This document shows positions 63,144-64,000 of a stretch of DNA of 64,000 bases, one piece after another. A program made the position numbers and the translations under genes. Under the pieces are notes generated by a model that searched no databases, was not told the DNA's origin, and was given only the letters and a program-made list of their open reading frames with translations. This DNA is from MPNP01 sp026709725 (lineage in GTDB: Bacteria > Pseudomonadota > Alphaproteobacteria > Rhodobacterales > Rhodobacteraceae), in the NCBI GenBank assembly GCA_965200805.1, contig OZ241384.1:1798001-1862000 (forward strand), in the 5' to 3' direction. Every line of letters starts with the position of its first letter. Within the stretch, counting starts at the first letter, position 1.

Positions 63144-63524
63144 ATGGCCAAATCGGGATTGAGCAAACGTCTGGATGCAAATGAAGCACTGGCCATGTCG
63201 CGCATGATGCGGATCTCACCCCAGAAACTGAATCTCGTGGCGGGCATGATCCGGGGCAGGCCGGTGGAGGAGGCCCTGGCGAGACTGCGGTTTTCAAGGC
63301 GCAGGATTGCGAGTGATGTGCTGAAAACACTGAACTCGGCAATTGCGAATGCCGAAAACAATTATGATCTTGATGTTGATCGACTGGTCGTGAGCCAGGC
63401 TTTCGTGGGGAAGAATGTTGTCATGAAACGAATCCGGGCCAGGGCACGCGGGCGGGCGGCCCGTATCAATAAACCCTTTTCCCAACTGACCATTGTGGTC
63501 CGTGAAGTTGAGGGGGGCGCCTGA
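63144..63524 (+). CDS. rplV: 50S ribosomal protein L22
   Basis: A 126-aa protein with the ATG at 63144, 2 bp after the S19 stop; an in-frame TTG at 63138 is less likely. It contains SRMMRISPQKLNLVAGMIRG, ARLRFSRRRIASDVLKTLNS, AIANAENNYDLDVDRLVVSQ, FVGKNVVMKRIRARARGRAA and the Lys/Arg-rich C-terminal loop of L22, which lines the exit tunnel. Confidence 0.98.
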   Translation: MAKSGLSKRLDANEALAMSRMMRISPQKLNLVAGMIRGRPVEEALARLRFSRRRIASDVLKTLNSAIANAENNYDLDVDRLVVSQAFVGKNVVMKRIRARARGRAARINKPFSQLTIVVREVEGGA

Positions 63525-64000
63525 TGGGACAGAAGGTCAACCCGATCGCCATGCGGTTGCAGATCAATCGAACATGGGACAGCCGGTGGTATGCAAACAA
63601 GAATGACTTTGGGCCGATGCTGCAGGAAGATCTGAACATCCGGGAGTTTATCAAGAGAGAGTGTTATGCTGCCGGTGTCAGCCGCGTTATTATTGAGCGA
63701 CCGCACAAGAAGTGTCGGGTGACAATCCACACGGCACGACCGGGTGCCATTGTCGGCAAGGGCGGGGTTGACATGGAGCCCCTCAAGGAAAAACTGACCA
63801 CGTTCACTGAATCCGAGCTTGGTCTCTATATCGTTGAGGTCAAGCGACCGGAAACGGATGCCCAGCTGGTCGCCGAGTCCGTTGCCCAGCAAATTGAACG
63901 GCGTGTGTCTTTCCGTCGGGCAATGAAGCGATCGGTGCAAAGCGCGATGCGCATGGGCGCCATTGGTGTCCGGGTCAATGTTGCGGGCCGTCTGGGCGGT
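63524..64000 (+). CDS. rpsC: 30S ribosomal protein S3, partial at window end
   Basis: The first 159 codons of S3: MGQKVNPIAMRLQINRTWDS, RWYANKNDFGPMLQEDLNIR, and the KH domain GAIVGKGGVDMEPLKEKLTT. The ATG overlaps the rplV stop. The window cuts the gene within the VNVAGRLGG region, so the C-terminal domain is not seen. Confidence 0.98.
   Translation, partial: MGQKVNPIAMRLQINRTWDSRWYANKNDFGPMLQEDLNIREFIKRECYAAGVSRVIIERPHKKCRVTIHTARPGAIVGKGGVDMEPLKEKLTTFTESELGLYIVEVKRPETDAQLVAESVAQQIERRVSFRRAMKRSVQSAMRMGAIGVRVNVAGRLGG

Overview
The window is a chromosomal segment of an alphaproteobacterium. Support comes from gene order: tolR-tolA-tolB-pal-cpoB-tilS-ftsH, glyA...hom-glpX-recJ, rpsL-rpsG-fusA-tuf followed by the S10 ribosomal operon, and a MNIO/DUF692 'bufferin' operon. 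Coding DNA is moderately GC-rich. It is interrupted by much more GC-rich, gene-free or decayed patches, so the core genome looks intact while the accessory layer is eroding. I cannot name the genus from sequence alone.

Layout. 1-10768 (+): envelope Tol-Pal operon, tRNA-lysidine synthetase, two tandem FtsH genes (the second lacks the N-terminal membrane/periplasmic part), a MOSC protein and FolD. 10816-11230: a short GC-rich element. 11.6-12.7 kb: no recognisable gene, then tRNA-Cys and acetoacetyl-CoA synthetase. 15.0-18.0 kb: a graveyard holding an IS1595-type transposase remnant, a frameshifted DNA methyltransferase, a surface-lipoprotein gene with a suspicious 5' end, and a truncated AAA/PD-(D/E)XK fragment. 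18.1-26.3 kb: tRNA-Tyr, RlmB, MetY, an FAD-linked D-lactate-type dehydrogenase, a PilP-like secreted protein, propionyl-CoA synthetase and Upp. 27.0-32.0 kb (-): bufferin operon (DoxX, BufC, BufB, BufA), an SMP-30 lactonase, an MBL-fold protein and a DUF985 cupin. 32.2-34.9 kb: a 210-bp inverted-repeat element, an orphan gene and a frameshifted AAA-ATPase/PD-(D/E)XK gene. 35.6-45.7 kb: class I aldolase, YbdK-type ligase, tRNA-Glu, a small GIY-YIG protein, RecJ (with a degenerate active site), GlpX, Hom, a small lipoprotein and GlyA. 46.1-52.6 kb (-): ZnuA with a His/Asp repeat and a Zur-like operator, a SprT-like protease, and a four-gene L-fuconate pathway. 52.9-55.0 kb: a 2.1-kb extremely GC-rich island with tandem repeats and a two-repeat CRISPR-like structure. 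55.3-64.0 kb (+): str and S10 ribosomal operons.

Working together: the four fucose genes convert L-fuconolactone to pyruvate and lactate; BufA/B/C/DoxX form a copper/metal-stress RiPP system; Tol-Pal, FtsH and TilS are housekeeping.

The most unusual signals are: (i) a family of GC-rich elements sharing terminal sequences (10.8, 32.2 and 52.9 kb), two of them in opposite orientation about 42 kb apart; (ii) a pair of 31-bp repeats with a 61-bp period inside the largest element, resembling a relic type I-E CRISPR; (iii) a full-length RecJ that has lost its DHH motif; and (iv) an N-terminally shortened tandem FtsH paralogue.
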